Below the pieces are notes generated by a model. It did no database searches and was not told the origin of the DNA. It worked only from the letters and a program-made list of their open reading frames with translations. Position numbers and translations under genes: made by a program. From Virgibacillus_O sediminis (GTDB taxonomy: Bacteria > Bacillota > Bacilli > Bacillales > Amphibacillaceae), in contig NZ_JBHRRZ010000009.1 of the NCBI RefSeq assembly GCF_042643265.1, positions 1-64,000 of the forward strand: a stretch of DNA of 64,000 nt, given 5' to 3'. Positions 40,329-49,863 of this stretch are shown here, piece after piece; within the stretch, counting starts at the first letter, position 1, and each line of letters starts with the position of its first letter.

Positions 40329-42110
40329 GTGAAAAAAGGTATCTTTGTTAACAGGATCACCGTATTTTTAGTACTTATCAGTGTTATCTTCGCCATTCCG
40401 CTTACCACTGCCGCCCAATATTCCGTCAGCTTCACAGACGTGAAGGAAGGAAACTCCCATTATACTGCTATTATGGAGCTGGCGGAAGCCGATATTATTT
40501 CCGGCTATACCAACGGCGAATTTGGAGTAAATGATAAACTGCAGCGAAGCCATGCTGCTGTACTGCTATTCAACGCGCTTGGCTTGGTTGCTCCGGTAAA
40601 TGAGGAAGAAATCCTCGCGAAGCATTATGATGATATCAGTCCGAACTACCTTTATTCCGGCCAGATTGCAGCAGTGACTCCTGATATTTTCAAAGGAAGC
40701 AACCGCATGTTCAATGCGGAAAAACTGATTACGAGGGAGCAGATGGCAACAACACTCGTCAACGCTTTTAAACTGGAGGATGACGGGACAGATCCGGGAG
40801 TCAACCTATCCAACGTCGGAACCTCCCATAAACAGAATGTCAAAATACTGGCACAGCACGGGATTACCAACCAGCTGGATGATTTCCGCCCTAAAGAATC
40901 TGTGACACGGGGCCAGTTCGCATCGTTCCTCTATCAAACTATCAAAGAGGATGCATCTGTCATTACAGCCAATCAATATGATATCGATTTTGAAAGATTG
41001 ATTGAAATCCAGTCCAGGGTAAACCCGAAAGTTGACGGGGCTGGAAGATTTGAAGCCAGTAAGGAGCTGGTTGCCTATTATGCCAACTCTCATAACTTCG
41101 AAGTGGATTCCCCGGAATTCATGCAGTTCTTGCTTCTTTCCGAGCCGGCTGGCCTGGATGCGGATGAATTGAATGAAAAGGTCCTGAAAGGGAAAGGGAC
41201 ATTGGAAGGAACCGGCGAAGCCTTCATTGAAGCGGCACAACGGTTCAATATCAATGAAGTCTACCTGATTGCCCATGCGCTGCATGAAACAGGAAACGGG
41301 ACTTCTGCTTTAGCGTCCGGTATTACAGTGAACGGCAAGAAGACGTATAACATGTACGGAATCGGAGCATACGACGAATGTCCGCAGACCTGCGGCTCCC
41401 AGCGTGCCTATGATGAAGGCTGGTTTACACCGGAAGATGCAATCATCGGTGGGGCCCGCTTTATCGGGAATAACTATATCAATCAAGGGCAGGATACCCT
41501 TTACAAGATGCGTTGGAACCCTGATAATCCAGGGACTCACCAATATGCTACACATGTGAGCTGGGCAGTGAATCAGACGTATAGGATACAGAACATCTAT
41601 AATCTCCTAGATACGTATGTGTTGGTATTTGATGTACCGGTATTCCAGAATCAGCCAGAATATTCACCGAAACCAACTGGAGAAGACCAGTATTCCATCG
41701 ATTATTCGAAACAGGGATTGTTGTTCCGGACAACTACCACCCTTAATATGAGAAGTGCACCATCGACTGCCTATAGTATCATTACCACCCTGCCACAGGG
41801 AAAAACAGTGGAAGTCATTGGTGAAAACGGCGGCTGGTACAAGGTGAAAGCAGATAACCGACAAGGCTGGGTTTCTGGCGCCTATCTAACATCTGCCAAT
41901 CTATTGGAAGTGGTTAACGTGGAAAACAGACTCTATGTCAGAGAAGAACCTACCAATAAAAGCAACAATGTCGGCTCCGTCTGGAATGGAGATACGGTGG
42001 TAGCCGAACTTGATGCCAATGGTGATTTTATTATTGAAAATAGTTACTACAAAGTCATCTTTGATGGCAAGGAAGCTTGGCTCCATGGTGATTACCTGAA
42101 AGAGATGTAA
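40329..42110 (+). CDS. SLH-anchored N-acetylglucosaminidase (GH73 type) with SH3 domains
   Basis: Autolysin of 593 residues that would cut the glycan strands of peptidoglycan. GTG start after AGGAGG; signal peptide 1-27 (FVNRITVFLVLISVIFAIPL). Three SLH domains (about 30-215; third with GITNQLDDFRPKESVTRGQF). The glucosaminidase domain (about 260-430) contains E320 in AHALHETGNGTSALASG and the family's YNMYGIGAYD and QYATHVSWA motifs, as in LytD-like enzymes. Two SH3b domains close the protein (TLNMRSAPSTAYSIITTLPQ; RLYVREEPTN). Third gene of the run starting at 36707. Confidence 0.92.
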   Translation: MKKGIFVNRITVFLVLISVIFAIPLTTAAQYSVSFTDVKEGNSHYTAIMELAEADIISGYTNGEFGVNDKLQRSHAAVLLFNALGLVAPVNEEEILAKHYDDISPNYLYSGQIAAVTPDIFKGSNRMFNAEKLITREQMATTLVNAFKLEDDGTDPGVNLSNVGTSHKQNVKILAQHGITNQLDDFRPKESVTRGQFASFLYQTIKEDASVITANQYDIDFERLIEIQSRVNPKVDGAGRFEASKELVAYYANSHNFEVDSPEFMQFLLLSEPAGLDADELNEKVLKGKGTLEGTGEAFIEAAQRFNINEVYLIAHALHETGNGTSALASGITVNGKKTYNMYGIGAYDECPQTCGSQRAYDEGWFTPEDAIIGGARFIGNNYINQGQDTLYKMRWNPDNPGTHQYATHVSWAVNQTYRIQNIYNLLDTYVLVFDVPVFQNQPEYSPKPTGEDQYSIDYSKQGLLFRTTTTLNMRSAPSTAYSIITTLPQGKTVEVIGENGGWYKVKADNRQGWVSGAYLTSANLLEVVNVENRLYVREEPTNKSNNVGSVWNGDTVVAELDANGDFIIENSYYKVIFDGKEAWLHGDYLKEM

Positions 42111-42115
42111 AGTGG

Positions 42116-42155
42116 AAAAAGCAGATGCGTAAATGTAGTGCCGCATCTGCTTTTT
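42116..42155 (+). terminator. Intrinsic terminator
   Basis: AAAAAGCAGATGCG (42116-42129) and CGCATCTGCTTTTT (42142-42155) form a perfect 14-bp stem ending in T. Confidence 0.92.
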
Positions 42156-42205
42156 CTACTCTCCGATTCATCCTGAATGGGCGGCCTTGAAATGAGGGGA
42201 ACAAA

Positions 42206-43282
42206 ATGAAACGACAACATATTGATTCTATATTCTATCTGCGATTATTCGCCATGCTGATGGTAGTGCTTGTCCATGTGACAGGAACCTATCAGACAGT
42301 CCTTCCGGAAGGCAGTGATGCTTTCCAGAAATATCACTTCCTGAACCGGTTTATACGGATAGAAGCGGGGATTTTCCTCATGTTGACAGGACTTGTATTT
42401 TTCTACAACTTTTTCCGCAAAGACCTGTCACCTGCCGTGTTCCGTGATTATTATAAAAAAAGAGTTGTGTATATACTGGTCCCTTATTTGATCTGGGCAC
42501 TTTTTTACGAATTCTATGCCTCATACACTATAGGAAGAGAATTGGATGTTATCGGCGTGGCTGAAAGAATTCTCCAAGGAAAGTCCTATTATCAGCTGCA
42601 TTTCATTTTCCTAATTGTCCAATTCTATCTGGTTTTTCCGCTGCTGATCCTGCTGGCCAAAAAGTTCCGATGGTTCCGGCGGTATATGTGGCTAATCGGG
42701 ATAGTTGTGCATCTACTGTACAACTATCTGAACACACGATTTAATTTGGTAGGATTCGGGCTGTTCCTCAATTCAATGACTCCGTACCTGTTGGGGGGAT
42801 GGATTGGCATTTATTACGAGGAGCAGAAGGGAAAAATCCATAACAACTTTACTACGCTGATGTCAGGGATAGTATTCTTTGTATCTGGTACGTCGCTGGT
42901 GTATTTGAACTATCACTTATATACAGTCGGTACGTTCCATCTTGATTCCTTTTACTATACGGTAAATGAAGTTTTGTTCATTGTCACAGGGTGCTATTTC
43001 CTGTATCGCATGGCTGAGATCCTCCACATAAAGGCGGTGCCGGCAGTCAGGAAGACCGTAAAGCATGTAGCTGTCTATTCCTTCGGGTTCTATCTGATCC
43101 ATCCGTTCGTGTTGAAGGAAGTCACCCGGTGGATACCTGTCCATAATAACTATTGGTTTCATGTCGAGATGGCCGCCCGTTATGCCCTGACGGTACTCCT
43201 ATGCTATCTGATCATCTTGTCGTTTCACCGGTTTGTCCCGGGAGCCAGTCTTATTTTCGGTAAACTGCCAAAAAGGAAATAA
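42206..43282 (+). CDS. Acyltransferase-3 family membrane protein
   Basis: A 358-residue multi-pass protein starting RQHIDSIFYLRLFAMLMVVL VHVTG; the R-x10-H pattern of the family is present. Later segments such as YKKRVVYILVPYLIWALFYE are typical of OatA/IcaC-like acyltransferases. It probably acylates a surface sugar. GGGGAAC precedes the start. It is a distant relative of the protein at 33873 and likewise surrounded by SLH genes. A terminator follows. Confidence 0.87.
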   Translation: MKRQHIDSIFYLRLFAMLMVVLVHVTGTYQTVLPEGSDAFQKYHFLNRFIRIEAGIFLMLTGLVFFYNFFRKDLSPAVFRDYYKKRVVYILVPYLIWALFYEFYASYTIGRELDVIGVAERILQGKSYYQLHFIFLIVQFYLVFPLLILLAKKFRWFRRYMWLIGIVVHLLYNYLNTRFNLVGFGLFLNSMTPYLLGGWIGIYYEEQKGKIHNNFTTLMSGIVFFVSGTSLVYLNYHLYTVGTFHLDSFYYTVNEVLFIVTGCYFLYRMAEILHIKAVPAVRKTVKHVAVYSFGFYLIHPFVLKEVTRWIPVHNNYWFHVEMAARYALTVLLCYLIILSFHRFVPGASLIFGKLPKRK

Positions 43283-43288
43283 ATGTAG

Positions 43289-43315
43289 GAAGCCTCCACA
43301 TTGTGGAGGCTTTTC
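43289..43315 (+). terminator. Intrinsic terminator
   Basis: AAGCCTCCACA (43290-43300) and TGTGGAGGCTT (43302-43312), then TTTT. Confidence 0.88.
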
Positions 43316-43443
43316 TCTTGGAGCAAGGATTCTTGAAACTATGTGCTGCAATTGTCGCTTTCCTAAAGATAGGTTGAATGTTAAAATATACATATTCGAC
43401 CTCGTTCGTACGTCTAGGTTCAGGGAAAGCGGGTTATGTAAGA

Positions 43444-44730
43444 ATGAGAAATATAACTAGTATTTGGAAGGAATGTGATGTTTTCTCTCCTTACTTTTTT
43501 CTTCCACTAATTATAACTATTTACTTTGCCTCAAGCGTTTTTGATTTTTATCGATTCGAGTATTTTAATCTTCAGTATAATATTGCTCCTGTCATTGTGA
43601 CTGGGGTGCTTAGTTACTATATCGGCGTGTATGTTGCAGACAGGTTCAACTGGAAGCTTCCTTCCTTCGGCCTTGGTTCCATGATGGGCGGCAAAACTAA
43701 ATATTTCCTTTACATACTTGGCATTATCGGTTTTATTTCCTATTTGTGGATGATTGTAGATGGCCAAATCGGAATTGCCGATGAATCTATCAGGAGGAAT
43801 CTGGATCCAAAATTAAAGTTTCTTAGTTCACTTCTTTGGTTTTCGGTATTAATAACCCTGTCTGATTGGTTCCTGAAGAGAAAGGCAGGAAGCAGAAAGC
43901 AAATTGTTTTTTATGCCGTCCTACTGTTCCTTTTGATGGTTCTTTTCCTAGTGTTGGGGTACAGGACCCCCATGCTCATCATTGCCTTTACCGGTTTAAT
44001 CATTTATCACTATAAGGTAAAGCGACTGCCATTGAAGTGGTTGCTGGTCATTATGGCAGCACTTGCGCTTTTTTTCATTTTGTTCGGGCTGTACCGTTTT
44101 GTGACCGAAGACAGCTCCAATGAGTTTAACAGCAGGGAAGGTCCTGATACGGTACTGGAAGAGGAACAGATAGAAAGGGATCAATATTACCGGGAGAAAA
44201 TGGAGGAATATCCTTATCTGATCCGTAGGCTGAACAGTGAAAGCGTGACAAGTCACATTGTGCTCAGCAAATTAATGGAATACACGGACCAGCATGGCTT
44301 CCTGTATGGAGATTTTCATCGGAGGATATTAGTTACAGTATTGCCGGGCGAGCAGACATCCCCCCGGATGTTGACGACTGAGATGGTCAACACTATAAGT
44401 ATAGAAAAGGGGAAGTATATTACCCGGCCAGAACGCACAACAGTGCCGACCCTCTATGGTCAGCTCTATATCGAGTTCGGCTATCTTTCTGTCATCCTAG
44501 GCTTTTTCTTGTATGGGCTGGTTCTGATGATGCTTTATAATCAAATGAGGAGTGATAGGAAGGATGCATATTCGACGGTGGCATTCGCATTTATCACTAC
44601 TATCTTCGCCTTATCCATCCACACCGGGCTGCTGGATCTTATCTTTATTTTGATGATCGGGTATACGCTGCTGTCTGCTTCATTGGAGAGAAGGTCAGAG
44701 ACGCCGCATAACAGCCCCACTGCCTACTAG
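43444..44730 (+). CDS. Wzy-like oligosaccharide repeat unit polymerase
   Basis: Membrane protein of 428 residues with about ten hydrophobic segments and a large outside loop (about 235-345, EEEQIERDQYYREKMEEYPY), the layout of O-antigen/exopolysaccharide polymerases. The conserved loop arginines and the ending pattern (LYGQLYIEFGYLSVILGFFL) support this. The start at 43444 puts the first membrane segment near the N-terminus; an ATG at 43378 with a poor ribosome site would add 22 residues. It stands alone, far from the polymerase of the operon at 58443, so it may act on a second glycan. Confidence 0.75.
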   Translation: MRNITSIWKECDVFSPYFFLPLIITIYFASSVFDFYRFEYFNLQYNIAPVIVTGVLSYYIGVYVADRFNWKLPSFGLGSMMGGKTKYFLYILGIIGFISYLWMIVDGQIGIADESIRRNLDPKLKFLSSLLWFSVLITLSDWFLKRKAGSRKQIVFYAVLLFLLMVLFLVLGYRTPMLIIAFTGLIIYHYKVKRLPLKWLLVIMAALALFFILFGLYRFVTEDSSNEFNSREGPDTVLEEEQIERDQYYREKMEEYPYLIRRLNSESVTSHIVLSKLMEYTDQHGFLYGDFHRRILVTVLPGEQTSPRMLTTEMVNTISIEKGKYITRPERTTVPTLYGQLYIEFGYLSVILGFFLYGLVLMMLYNQMRSDRKDAYSTVAFAFITTIFALSIHTGLLDLIFILMIGYTLLSASLERRSETPHNSPTAY

Positions 44731-44835
44731 GCGGCAAAGAGGAATCGGTTGACTTGTAGTTCTCGCGTCTTGAAAAATACATTGCTGTAGTGTATTGGTT
44801 CAGAATCGGTTGAAAATGAAATCGAACCTACATTA

Positions 44836-44873
44836 ACAGACCAAATCATATGCGATCTGGTCTGTTCTTTTTC
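44836..44873 (+). terminator. Intrinsic terminator
   Basis: ACAGACCAAATC (44836-44847) and GATCTGGTCTGT (44854-44865) pair with one mismatch, followed by a T-rich tract. Confidence 0.82.
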
Positions 44874-45093
44874 TTTAGCTCTAAAATATAGGCTCTAAAA
44901 TATATGTTGGGGTTTTAATAAACTTAAGCATAAAAAGCATACAGACTACTATATCCTTTACACTTGAATTGACCTGGAAACAAAAGAGGATAGGAGTGGC
45001 GTGCAATATTCTAACATGAAATTACCGAAGACCTTTGTTTGAATGGAGAATATGACCGGTTTGGTACAACATTTCTATATACAGGAGATAGTT

Positions 45094-45122
45094 TCAGATA
45101 TAAATCGTTGATTTATATCTGA
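45094..45122. repeat. Perfect 13-bp inverted repeat
   Basis: TCAGATATAAATC (45094-45106) and GATTTATATCTGA (45110-45122) with a three-base loop. It lies beyond the end of the beta-helix gene and may be a back-up terminator or binding site. The rest of 44874-45127 shows no gene. Confidence 0.6.
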
Positions 45123-45127
45123 ATTTC

Positions 45128-45178
45128 GGTATGGAAAGTGGCATGCACTTTTAAATGCCATTCCATGCATTTTTTTCG
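45128..45178 (-). terminator. Terminator-like hairpin of the beta-helix gene
   Basis: On the minus strand ATGGAA..GGCA pairs with TGCC..TTCCAT (about 45165-45131). There is no good T-run, so termination may need the next hairpin at 45094-45122. Confidence 0.45.
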
Positions 45179-45206
45179 ATTGCGAATACAATGAGATAGC
45201 AGTAGC

Positions 45207-47249
45207 TCAATAACCAAGAGCATTGGCTAAAATAACTGAAAACTGTGCCCTTGTTACATTATTATATGGTTTGAAACTGCCATCTTGATAGCCCGCTAAT
45301 ATCTGCTGGGAAGCTAAGTTGTTAATACTCTCTGTGTGCCACTGGCCATTCGTTACATCGTTAAAACTTACCCGTAAACTGCCTTTTTGTACGTTAAAAG
45401 CTTTATCTATTATGACTGCTATTTGCGCCCTTGTTATATAGTTATATCCTCTAAAAGTTCCGTCTTCATGTCCGCTGATTATCTCTTTTTCTTGAGCAAT
45501 CGAAACCGAGTCGAAATAATAATCGCTTGATTGAACATCAGAAAAGTTTGCGCTTTTGTTTACCTTTTCATTTGGATACAATGCTTTTACAAGCATGATT
45601 GTCGCCTGTCCTCTTGTAATTTTGTCATACGGACCAAATTTCCCATTCGTATACCCATTAACAATGCCTTTTTCGCTTAAAAAATTAATTTGGTTTTCAG
45701 CCCATTGCGCATTTCCAAGGTCGCTAAATCCCGTTGTTTTCTTTATTTCGTAAGTACGTTCATCACCTGCTATAGGCATCGTAAAATTATTGCTATTCGG
45801 ACCGATAACCACCTTCACGTTGTCATTTGAGGAAATGTGGATTCCTCGGGCAGAAACATAAGTGTTCAATGACGTATCCTTTTTAATAAGAGTATTTTCA
45901 GATATAGTTCCTTCATTATAATAAGATCTAACTGCAATTCCTGAAGGGATTGCATATATACTATCTTGTACATCCTGAATGGTATTCTTTGTAACCGAAA
46001 AACCCTTATTATTATGGTAGAGGTTAATTCCATTAGCAAAGCTGTTTATCAGTGTGTTTCCATCTATAATTAAGCCGCTTGTATAGGAGGCTTGGATGGC
46101 CCCAGATATATTGTTTCCCTGCTGGCCCGTATTGATTAAATAGTTGTCTTCTATAATACCACTGGAATAGGCGGTAGGAAGTCCGGAAATCACAATTCCG
46201 TAGCCCTTGCCGATTCCTTCAATTCGATTGCCCTTTGCTTGTGAATGTTGTGCTTCAAATTGTTCTACTCTTCCATCACCCGTAGCATTGACGAATGCTA
46301 TCCCGACTACTGTATTGCGGATGGTATTGTTGTTAAACGTAATATTTTCTCCGCCATGCGTGTCTAATCCTTCCCATGGAACGTCTTCTATTACACTATT
46401 TGTCACCGAACTGTGTTTGCTTCGTGGATAGTCTTCCAAACTGCTTGTACTACCTTTCCTTGAAAAGAATACACCATAAGCATTATTGTTTTCCCCTGGA
46501 TAAATGCCTTTTATATGGCTCTTGTCTATATGAAAGTTATTTACAGACAGTCCGCCGACTCCCGCATACCCAATATCTTGAAACCTTGTGTTTGTAACAG
46601 CAACATTTTCAGTAAATTGTGCCATGATGCCATAAAACCCAATGTCATGGATAAAGCTGTCCTCTATGATAATATTTTTTTTATAATCTGCTGCATTAGT
46701 TCCCTGAATGTTTATTCCGACTCCTTGCCTATTTACCTCTATATTTCCTGCTCCCTGTAATTCCAAGCCGTAGATTTTTACTCCATTACCGATATTTAAT
46801 AACGTCCTATGCTCGGTATCATTGTAAATTTTAGAACCATAGGCGATAAGAGTGGTATTATCATGTACTTTTAAGCCATTTACTTTAAATTCACTGTCTT
46901 GGGGCAATACGACAATTTTCCCACTTCCCTGATCTAATGCATCTTGCAATCTGTTTGTTTCATCTGTACCATTTTTCGGGCTCTTGGAGACAGTTATAAC
47001 CTCTAATTCACTCATATCTAATGCTGTAGGATCTAATCCGACCTTCACTTCAGCCAAGTTGTAAAGGCCATCGTCATCCGTATCCTCAAACCAGTCCTTA
47101 CTCTGTGCTAGGTGTGTATCACTAGTTAATGTGCTTAGATTCCCGCTTTTGTTGTTATCTATTACTCCTGCACTAACTTCTGCTTTTGTTATCCAACATC
47201 CAAGAAATATAATAGCTGCCATAGGAATAATTACTTGTGAAAATTTCAT
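45207..47249 (-). CDS. SLH-anchored right-handed beta-helix protein
   Basis: Secreted 680-residue protein. Signal peptide 1-28 (FSQVIIPMAAIIFLGCWITK). A calcium-loop-like segment DTDDDGLYNLAEVKVGLDP (about 53-71) is followed by a parallel beta-helix of about 400 residues built from short repeats of the form NIIIEDSFIHDIGFYGIMAQ and NITFNNNTIRNTVVGIAFVN. Three SLH domains close it (about 510-680; GYTNGKFGPYDKITRGQATI). Such helices are found in polysaccharide lyases, epimerases and phage tail-spikes; no lyase active site is obvious to me. It may bind or trim the polysaccharide made by the operon next to it. Confidence 0.85.
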   Translation of the reverse strand: MKFSQVIIPMAAIIFLGCWITKAEVSAGVIDNNKSGNLSTLTSDTHLAQSKDWFEDTDDDGLYNLAEVKVGLDPTALDMSELEVITVSKSPKNGTDETNRLQDALDQGSGKIVVLPQDSEFKVNGLKVHDNTTLIAYGSKIYNDTEHRTLLNIGNGVKIYGLELQGAGNIEVNRQGVGINIQGTNAADYKKNIIIEDSFIHDIGFYGIMAQFTENVAVTNTRFQDIGYAGVGGLSVNNFHIDKSHIKGIYPGENNNAYGVFFSRKGSTSSLEDYPRSKHSSVTNSVIEDVPWEGLDTHGGENITFNNNTIRNTVVGIAFVNATGDGRVEQFEAQHSQAKGNRIEGIGKGYGIVISGLPTAYSSGIIEDNYLINTGQQGNNISGAIQASYTSGLIIDGNTLINSFANGINLYHNNKGFSVTKNTIQDVQDSIYAIPSGIAVRSYYNEGTISENTLIKKDTSLNTYVSARGIHISSNDNVKVVIGPNSNNFTMPIAGDERTYEIKKTTGFSDLGNAQWAENQINFLSEKGIVNGYTNGKFGPYDKITRGQATIMLVKALYPNEKVNKSANFSDVQSSDYYFDSVSIAQEKEIISGHEDGTFRGYNYITRAQIAVIIDKAFNVQKGSLRVSFNDVTNGQWHTESINNLASQQILAGYQDGSFKPYNNVTRAQFSVILANALGY

Positions 47250-48061
47250 TTATTGTTCTCCTTTACCAATTTTTAATAGTTTTATCAGTAGTAATTAGTT
47301 GTTAAGAAGCAAGACATTTGTACCATTAGAAAAATAAAAAAAGTCTCGTTTTCCGTTAAATGGCTCTAATATATCCTTTGGATGAGTACATAGCTTATTA
47401 TGCCTTTAAAATAAAAAGGAAGATATCACCCAACATTCTTATTATTGATAAATAGGAATCCATTCCTATTAGGACTCAACCTGTTCGGGAATATTTTAAG
47501 TTCTCATTATGTATAGTTGGCTACAATTAAAAAATTGGGGAACACTCTTCTGTTCGTGTATACCATTCCAAAGGGGGAAAAATTGATTAGTCAGTTGTTT
47601 AGAGATGCATGTAAGATAAATTTGGATAAAAAGACACAGGAAATTAGAATCACTTATAAGGTGTGAAATATCGACTATACTAATTAATTAACATAATAAT
47701 TGAATTGAGTAAATTCTACTATATTATCGGACTATATCACTAGAATTTAATACAATCCTTTCATTTAAATTTATTTTTAAGCGAGACTCTAAATAAGAAC
47801 CGGAAAAAAGAGAGCCTCTATTAGTTGATTAAACCGTTATGTCAGCAACAGATTCTCAGTCCACTTTTTAACTAAAAAAACTAATTTAAGCGTAGTAGAC
47901 AGTTAGTGATCTCTCTCTGGAATTTTCATTTATATTTTTTTCAAACCATTTTCAACCTAGTTGTAATGTAAAAAATAGTTAACAAACCTCGTTATTCCCT
48001 GTATCTCTAGGGATGAAGAGCTTCTCAAACCTACGACACTAAAAATTTTTAAGAAAATCGC
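47250..48061. other. Long AT-rich gap upstream of the polysaccharide operon
   Basis: Two items only: a palindrome AATAGGAA/TTCCTATT (47451-47458 and 47463-47470), and a very short frame at about 47584 (TTG start after AAAGGGGGAA, 27 codons) that I do not count as a gene. No IS or tRNA is seen. Confidence 0.4.
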
Positions 48062-48090
48062 TTGAAATATGTTACAATTCCATTTATATT
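48062..48090 (+). promoter_or_regulatory. Sigma-A-type promoter of the polysaccharide operon
   Basis: TTGAAA (48062-48067), 17-base spacer, TATATT (48085-48090): five of six and five of six consensus bases. It gives a leader of about 100 bases before the first gene. Confidence 0.7.
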
Positions 48091-48196
48091 GTCGAAGAGT
48101 ATAAGAGTCTTAGAAAATGTGACATAAGAGACAGCATTAAATCTTTAAAAACGCTCCACCAAACATAGGGTGAAGCGAAACAATGGAGGTACAGAA

Positions 48197-48961
48197 ATGG
48201 AAGAAACAATTTCGCTCAAAGAGATACTTCAAGTTATCAAGAAGCGCCTGTTACTCATTATGGTTTTAATGTTGGGAGCATCACTCGCAGCAGCCCTCAT
48301 CAGTTATTTTGTACTGACACCCACTTATGAAAACAGCTCACAATTTATTGTGAACCAGAGCAATTCTGATCAAGCAGCACAATTCACGCAGACGGAACTT
48401 CGTACAAATGTTGAGCTTATTAATACATATAATGTAATAATTAAAAGTCCAAGAATCCTCGATACCGTAGTTGAAAAATTAAATCTAAATATGTCCAGTG
48501 GTCAATTATCTGAGAAAATTCAGGTTGCCAGTTCGGAAAATTCTCAGGTTGTCACGGTAACAGCAACAGACCCAGATCCTGCTCTTGCAACTGAAATTGC
48601 AAATACCACTGTAGAAGTATTCCAAAATGAAATTCCCGACATTATGAATGTCGATAATGTTTCCATTCTTTCAGAAGCACAATTGGCAGAGAATCCAGCA
48701 CCAATAGCACCGAATCCTATTATGAACATTGCAATTGGGTTAATATTAGGTGCAATGATTGGTGTCGCATTAGCCTTCCTGCTTGAATACCTGGATAACA
48801 CGATCAAAACTGAACAGGATATTGAGAAACAATTACAAATTCCTGTACTTGGCGTCATCTCGCATATTGATGACAAAGATATGCATGTGGAAAGTAAAGT
48901 CCATGCAAGTACATCTAGTACAGTAAGGAGTGAAGTAAATGGCACGCAAAAAACAATTTAA
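48197..48961 (+). CDS. Wzz/YwqC-type chain-length regulator and kinase activator
   Basis: Membrane protein of 254 residues with two membrane segments (about 20-40, LLLIMVLMLGASLAAALISY; about 172-192, IMNIAIGLILGAMIGVALAF) and an outside domain between them, the Wzz fold. In Bacillus such proteins (YwqC/TkmA, EpsA) activate the tyrosine kinase encoded next door and control polysaccharide length. The start at 48197 follows GGAGG (48184-48188). Its end overlaps the kinase gene by 23 bases. Confidence 0.9.
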   Translation: MEETISLKEILQVIKKRLLLIMVLMLGASLAAALISYFVLTPTYENSSQFIVNQSNSDQAAQFTQTELRTNVELINTYNVIIKSPRILDTVVEKLNLNMSSGQLSEKIQVASSENSQVVTVTATDPDPALATEIANTTVEVFQNEIPDIMNVDNVSILSEAQLAENPAPIAPNPIMNIAIGLILGAMIGVALAFLLEYLDNTIKTEQDIEKQLQIPVLGVISHIDDKDMHVESKVHASTSSTVRSEVNGTQKTI

Positions 48962-49634
48962 AACGAATAATAAAATGCGTCATTTGATCACTAAGTTAAG
49001 CCCACGCTCACCGATTTCGGAGCAATACCGCACAATCAGAACGAACCTTCAATTTGCATCGGTTGATGAAGAATTGCATACCATGCTTCTTACTTCAGCA
49101 GGTCCAACTGAAGGGAAATCATTGACAACTGCAAATCTTTCGGTGGTATACGCACAGCAGGGGAAACGAGTTCTCTTAATTGATGCCGATTTGCGCAAGC
49201 CGACCATCCACTATACGTTCCGGTTGGATAACTTAAAAGGGTTAAGTAATATCTTAGTAGGAGATGTATCCTTAAAAGAAGCGGTAGCAGCAAGTGATAT
49301 AGAGAATCTGGATCTGATATCCAGTGGACCGATACCACCAAATCCTTCAGAATTACTCAGTTCCAAGCGAATGCAGCAAATGATTGCGGATGCACGCGAG
49401 TCCTATGATGTTATCATTTTCGATACACCACCGGTCCTTGCGGTCACAGATGCACAAATTATTTCTAACTTTGTCGATGGATCAATTCTGGTAGTCCGCA
49501 GTAAAAGTACAGAATTCGAAGCAGCACAGAAAGCCATCGAAGCATTGCAATCTGTTCAGGCAAAAATTTTAGGTACGGTGCTTAATGACCGTGGTAAAAA
49601 AGAAGCTAACTATTATTATTACTATGGTAACTAG
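48939..49634 (+). CDS. Bacterial tyrosine kinase (BY-kinase, YwqD/EpsB type)
   Basis: Cytoplasmic kinase of 231 residues. Walker A (SAGPTEGKSLTTANL), Walker A' (VLLIDADLRKP) and Walker B (VIIFDTPPV) are in place, and the C-terminus carries the autophosphorylated tyrosine cluster (EANYYYYYGN). It works with the membrane activator before it and is dephosphorylated by the PHP phosphatase that follows; targets usually include nucleotide-sugar enzymes of the operon. A terminator follows directly, so this pair may also be expressed apart from the rest. Confidence 0.95.
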   Translation: MARKKQFKTNNKMRHLITKLSPRSPISEQYRTIRTNLQFASVDEELHTMLLTSAGPTEGKSLTTANLSVVYAQQGKRVLLIDADLRKPTIHYTFRLDNLKGLSNILVGDVSLKEAVAASDIENLDLISSGPIPPNPSELLSSKRMQQMIADARESYDVIIFDTPPVLAVTDAQIISNFVDGSILVVRSKSTEFEAAQKAIEALQSVQAKILGTVLNDRGKKEANYYYYYGN

Positions 49635-49637
49635 TTT

Positions 49638-49674
49638 TAACTCTCTATCCGCTAAGAGGATAGAGAGTTATTTT
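49638..49674 (+). terminator. Intrinsic terminator inside the polysaccharide locus
   Basis: TAACTCTCTATCC (49638-49650) and GGATAGAGAGTTA (49658-49670) form a perfect 13-bp stem followed by TTTT. Its place between kinase and phosphatase suggests regulated read-through. Confidence 0.88.
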
Positions 49675-49863
49675 GGTATATTTGCTAAAAACTTATTATA
49701 TATATGACCTTCTGTATTAGGGTAAATAAGGGGTTCTCTTAGAGTCTTAGGCAAACGAGGAAATTATTGTAAGTTGGGTGTCGTAAGGCGTATAATTTTA
49801 TATATATATTTACTTTAACCTTTCAATTAAATTCATATTATTTAACGAGAGGAAGTGCTTCGA

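Noticed and set aside
47584..47667. 27-codon frame with a good ribosome-site-like sequence
   Set aside because: Too short and without any supporting feature; a chance AAAGGGGGAA in AT-rich sequence is likely.
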